Below are positions 49,597-51,912 of a stretch of 51,912 nt of DNA, one piece after another (the first letter of the stretch is position 1; each line of letters opens with the position of its first letter). This DNA comes from Candidatus Roizmanbacteria bacterium RIFCSPLOWO2_01_FULL_39_19 (GTDB lineage Bacteria > Patescibacteriota > Microgenomatia > UBA1406 > HO2-37-13b): contig MGAM01000004.1 in the NCBI GenBank assembly GCA_001789725.1, positions 1 to 51,912 of the forward strand, in the 5' to 3' direction. The notes beneath the pieces were generated by a model. The model was not told the origin of the DNA, ran no database searches, and saw only the letters and a list, made by a program, of their open reading frames with translations. Both the position numbers and the translations under genes were made by a program.

Positions 49597-50217
49597 TTAT
49601 CGTGAATAAAACTCAACTACTGACTGCAAATTTACATCCTCTTGGAAATGGGTTAAGTCAGGATCTGAAACCACTTTTCCTACTGGTCCTTGCCGTATCA
49701 TCCAGGGCGAAACAATAAAATCTTTTTTTTCAAGAATTTGAGCAATGTAGGGAATTTTAATTGACTTTTTCCGTCTAAACGAGATTTCATCTCCTTGTGA
49801 CACTATATAAGATGGGATGGTTGTTTTCTTATCGTTAATTAATATGTGTCCGTGAGCAACAAGCTGTCTAGCAGCAGCCCGTGTCGGAGCAAAGCCCAAT
49901 TTAAAAACAGCATTGTCTAGTCGCTTTTCAAGAATATTAATCAAATGTTCTGCCGTATTTCCGACTTTTTTACTAGATGCAAGAAAAAAAATTTTCATTT
50001 GTTTCTCTGTCATTCCATATATCCTTTTAAGTTTTTGTTTTTCACGAAGCTGGATTCCATAGTCGCTGGGTTTTGACATACGTGAATGCCCGTGCTGGCC
50101 TGGAATTATGCTAAGCTTCCTAAGCAAATTACTTTGGGCTTTTGACCCGACAGATTTCAAGCCTAAATCGATCCCTTCCCTGCGTGCTAATCTATTTCTT
50201 GGTCCTGTATATCTCAT
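49597..50217 (-). CDS. rpsD: 30S ribosomal protein uS4
   Basis: uS4 is a primary 16S rRNA binder and in many bacteria a translational repressor of this operon. The 206-aa protein begins MRYTGPRNRLARREGIDL and includes the S4 RNA-binding domain (RLDNAVFKLGFAPTRAAARQLVAHGHILIND). The N-terminal domain has no zinc-binding cysteines (C-minus form). It lies 5 nt after rpsK. Confidence 0.97.
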   Translation of the reverse strand: MRYTGPRNRLARREGIDLGLKSVGSKAQSNLLRKLSIIPGQHGHSRMSKPSDYGIQLREKQKLKRIYGMTEKQMKIFFLASSKKVGNTAEHLINILEKRLDNAVFKLGFAPTRAAARQLVAHGHILINDKKTTIPSYIVSQGDEISFRRKKSIKIPYIAQILEKKDFIVSPWMIRQGPVGKVVSDPDLTHFQEDVNLQSVVEFYSR

Positions 50218-50222
50218 ATTTT

Positions 50223-50600
50223 TTAACCTTTGCGTTGTTTTGGCGGGCGCACTCCATTGTGGGGAACAGGAGTAATGTCTAATATTTTTCCAACTTCTAC
50301 ACCCAATGCTTTTATGGCCCTGAGTGAAGCTTCACGTCCTGGCCCAATGCCTTTAACATAAACTTGGGCTGATCTTAGTCCATATGTGTCAATTGCCTTC
50401 TTTAGAGTATTTTGGACTGTTACTGTAGCTGCATAGGGAGTTGATTTACGAGTGCCAGAAAATCCGCTCATCCCGCATGACCCCATAACAACTGGATTGC
50501 CTTTATAGTCGGTAACAGTTATAAGGGTATTATTAAATGTTGTTGCGATATAAATTCTTCCCTTGTCAATTGTAGTATTTGCTGTTTTCTTTTTTTTCAT
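50223..50600 (-). CDS. rpsK: 30S ribosomal protein uS11
   Basis: uS11 is part of the platform of the small subunit near the mRNA exit. The 125-aa protein has IYIATTFNNTLITVTDYKGNPV, SGFSGTRKSTPYAA, VYVKGIGPGREASLRAIKALGVEV and the C-terminal HNGVRPPKQRKG (usually NGCRPPK). It is 12 nt downstream of rpsM. Confidence 0.97.
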   Translation of the reverse strand: MKKKKTANTTIDKGRIYIATTFNNTLITVTDYKGNPVVMGSCGMSGFSGTRKSTPYAATVTVQNTLKKAIDTYGLRSAQVYVKGIGPGREASLRAIKALGVEVGKILDITPVPHNGVRPPKQRKG

Positions 50601-50612
50601 ATCAATGTATGT

Positions 50613-51020
50613 TTATGCACCAGGAGTAGGTCTTTGCATTTTCGCTGCATCTTCTTTCTTTAAGGCTCCAACTGTTTTTCTTTTACCGCGCTTTGTGCGG
50701 GCATTGGAACGAGTACGCTGTCCACGAACTGGTAAATTATGAAAATGTCTCAAACCACGGTATGATCCAATTTCTTTTAGTCTTTTTATATCTTGCCTTG
50801 TCTCTTCTCTTAAATCTCCTTCCACTTTGATATTATTTTCAACATACTCCTGAATCTTTTTGATCTCATTTTCCGTCAGTGTATCAGCAGCAACGTTTGG
50901 GTTAATTGAAATCTCATTAAGAATTTTTCTGGCTCTGCTAAAACCTATACCATAAATACCAGTCAGCGCATATTCAATACGATCGTTATCTGCAATTTGT
51001 ACTCCAAGTAGACGTATCAT
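50613..51020 (-). CDS. rpsM: 30S ribosomal protein uS13
   Basis: uS13 contacts the large subunit (bridge B1) and P-site tRNA. The 135-aa protein starts [26 protein letters not shown], has a helical middle with a longer loop than usual, and the conserved basic end [31 protein letters not shown] followed by about 20 extra residues. Its ATG overlaps the rpmJ stop (4 nt), showing coupled translation. Confidence 0.97.
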   Translation of the reverse strand: MIRLLGVQIADNDRIEYALTGIYGIGFSRARKILNEISINPNVAADTLTENEIKKIQEYVENNIKVEGDLREETRQDIKRLKEIGSYRGLRHFHNLPVRGQRTRSNARTKRGKRKTVGALKKEDAAKMQRPTPGA

Positions 51021-51130
51021 CCTTGACGTTGTTTATGTTTAGGATTTTTACATGTAATAAATAACATCCCCCGTCTTTTAACTACGGAACATCCCCCGCA
51101 CATTCTTTGAATTGACGCTCTAACTTTCAT
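51017..51130 (-). CDS. rpmJ: 50S ribosomal protein bL36
   Basis: The 37-aa protein is bL36, a small zinc-ribbon protein of the large subunit. It begins [14 protein letters not shown] and ends [11 protein letters not shown]; zinc ligands are Cys11, Cys14, Cys27 and His32, so this is the zinc-binding (C-plus) form. It lies between infA and rpsM, its usual place, 13 nt after infA, and overlaps the rpsM start by 4 nt. The start at 51130 is the only possibility for the family N terminus. Confidence 0.97.
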   Translation of the reverse strand: MKVRASIQRMCGGCSVVKRRGMLFITCKNPKHKQRQG

Positions 51131-51143
51131 GCTTTGTTGATAG

Positions 51144-51365
51144 TTACAATCTGTAAATTATTCGCCCTCTCTCTGGATCATATTTGGTAAGTTCAGCTCT
51201 TACTTTATCACCAGGCATAATTTTAATATAATTTTTCCTCATCCTGCCCGACAAATAACACAAAATTACTTTTTCCTGATAATCAGAGCCTAATTTTACC
51301 CGAAATAGTGTGTTTGGTAAATTTTCAACAACTTCTCCTTCCACAACTAGTATGTCCTCATCCAT
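51144..51365 (-). CDS. infA: Translation initiation factor IF-1
   Basis: IF-1 is a one-domain OB-fold protein that occupies the A site during initiation. The 73-aa protein has [19 protein letters not shown], then [35 protein letters not shown], with the RMRKN...I..GD core intact. The N terminus is more acidic (MDEDIL) than usual. A TGaTAAAAT box is 9 nt before the ATG, so infA may have its own promoter after map. Confidence 0.97.
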   Translation of the reverse strand: MDEDILVVEGEVVENLPNTLFRVKLGSDYQEKVILCYLSGRMRKNYIKIMPGDKVRAELTKYDPERGRIIYRL

Positions 51366-51374
51366 AGGCTCTAT

Positions 51375-51383
51375 ATTTTATCA
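51375..51383 (-). promoter_or_regulatory. Extended -10 promoter of infA
   Basis: TGaTAAAAT on the minus strand, 9 nt before the infA ATG, in the short gap after map. It may give extra transcription of the downstream ribosomal genes. Confidence 0.45.
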
Positions 51384-51387
51384 AAAA

Positions 51388-51912
51388 TTATGCCAAAATT
51401 AAAGTAGATTGTGGCAAAACCGCAATTGTATGCTCAAAGCATGCTGAGTATGACCCGTCAGCTGTCACCAATGACCAATCCTGGGAGTCCTCTGCAGTTA
51501 TTTCATGCGTAGACTCAGCGTAAATAACTTCAATTGCCAGTGTCATCCCCGCCTTAATTTGTGGCGTTCCCTTACGTTCACCTTTTAAAAAACCCGGAAT
51601 TGCCGGATCTTCATGAAGTATTTTACCAACTCCATGGCCCGTTAGCTCATGAATAACATGATAACCGGCCCCTTCAATGACATGTTCTATTTCCAAGGAA
51701 ATGTCGCCAATATAATTTCCCGAGATTGCTTTTTCAATCCCTTTCTTCAGAGCAAATCTCCCAGTATCAAGAAATTGAGATATACGACCATTACTGGTAA
51801 GTCCTATATAATAAGTATTAGCTTTATCTGTATTAAACCCTTTGTAAAACATACCTATATCAACAGTTACTATATCCCCATCCAAGATAATTCGACTTGA
51901 AGGAGGAGTATG
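51388..51912 (-). CDS. map: Type I methionine aminopeptidase, 5' end cut by window
   Basis: The gene runs off the window edge; 174 residues of the C-terminal part are present, in frame from HTPPSSRIILDGDIVTVDIG at the edge. MetAP removes the initiator Met. Metal ligands are visible: Asp in TVDIG, Asp in NTDKANTYYIG, His in LTGHGVGKILHEDP, Glu in MTLAIEV and Glu in CFEHTIAV. It is the first gene seen of the block map-infA-rpmJ-rpsM, an order common in bacteria after secY-adk. The internal TTG codon near 51885 is not a start. Confidence 0.96.
   Translation of the reverse strand, partial: HTPPSSRIILDGDIVTVDIGMFYKGFNTDKANTYYIGLTSNGRISQFLDTGRFALKKGIEKAISGNYIGDISLEIEHVIEGAGYHVIHELTGHGVGKILHEDPAIPGFLKGERKGTPQIKAGMTLAIEVIYAESTHEITAEDSQDWSLVTADGSYSACFEHTIAVLPQSTLILA

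Overview
This AT-rich, gene-dense window looks like a piece of the chromosome of a Candidate Phyla Radiation (Patescibacteria) bacterium, most likely in or near Microgenomates (OP11). That placement is inference from gene content: a short alanyl-tRNA synthetase lacking its C-terminal domain, a stand-alone 5'-3' exonuclease, a compact SufD, a baseplate-J-like surface protein, a sortase, VanW and TM-anchored surface proteins, divergent ribosomal proteins, and almost no spacer between genes. The standard code is used (TGA is a stop). I see no prophage, insertion sequence, CRISPR array or rRNA.

Layout. 1-5.5 kb: PIG-L deacetylase, tRNA(CAU), a HAM1-family NTPase, a DUF2130 protein, an aldose-epimerase-like protein, a small membrane protein, a RecB-like nuclease and an RRM protein. 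5.6-12.6 kb: an orphan protein behind a basic mini-ORF, tsaD-tsaE, ftsH, a stand-alone exonuclease, and a PHP/SDR pair. 12.7-23.3 kb: secA, serS, a lysS-HD fusion, greA, tRNA-Glu with a DUF2905 gene at its 3' end, cutA, yvcK, a membrane protein and a DsbA-like protein. 23.3-30.4 kb: lon with a CIRCE-like operator, then the SUF operon (sufC-B-D-S-U-ferredoxin). 30.5-38 kb: a membrane protein, trpS, a lycopene-cyclase-domain protein, pgk, a class A PBP and alaS. 38-47.3 kb: a cell-envelope region (Ig-like protein, DUF5666-like protein, second class A PBP, sortase, baseplate-J-like protein, solute-binding protein, VanW). 47.3-51.9 kb: the end of the ribosomal superoperon, transcribed map-infA-rpmJ-rpsM-rpsK-rpsD-rpoA-rplQ-rplM-rpsI; map is cut by the window edge.

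Expression logic. At 21 gene starts a TATAAT-like -10 box, often extended by TGn, lies only 6-10 nt before the start codon with no Shine-Dalgarno sequence. That geometry predicts leaderless mRNAs, and it sets the start codon of trpS and yvcK. Two genes begin 1-8 nt after a tRNA, so tRNA 3' processing would itself create near-leaderless mRNAs. Only two genes show clear Shine-Dalgarno sites. All convergent gene pairs are at most 21 bp apart and six overlap; the only convincing intrinsic terminator follows greA.

Most notable items: the LysRS-HD fusion, tRNA/mRNA punctuation, the CIRCE-like operator on the lon promoter, CAATTG palindromes at the suf promoter, the clamp-binding QLDLF tail on the exonuclease, a Leu replacing the FtsH pore aromatic, and the actin-like/baseplate-J surface protein.
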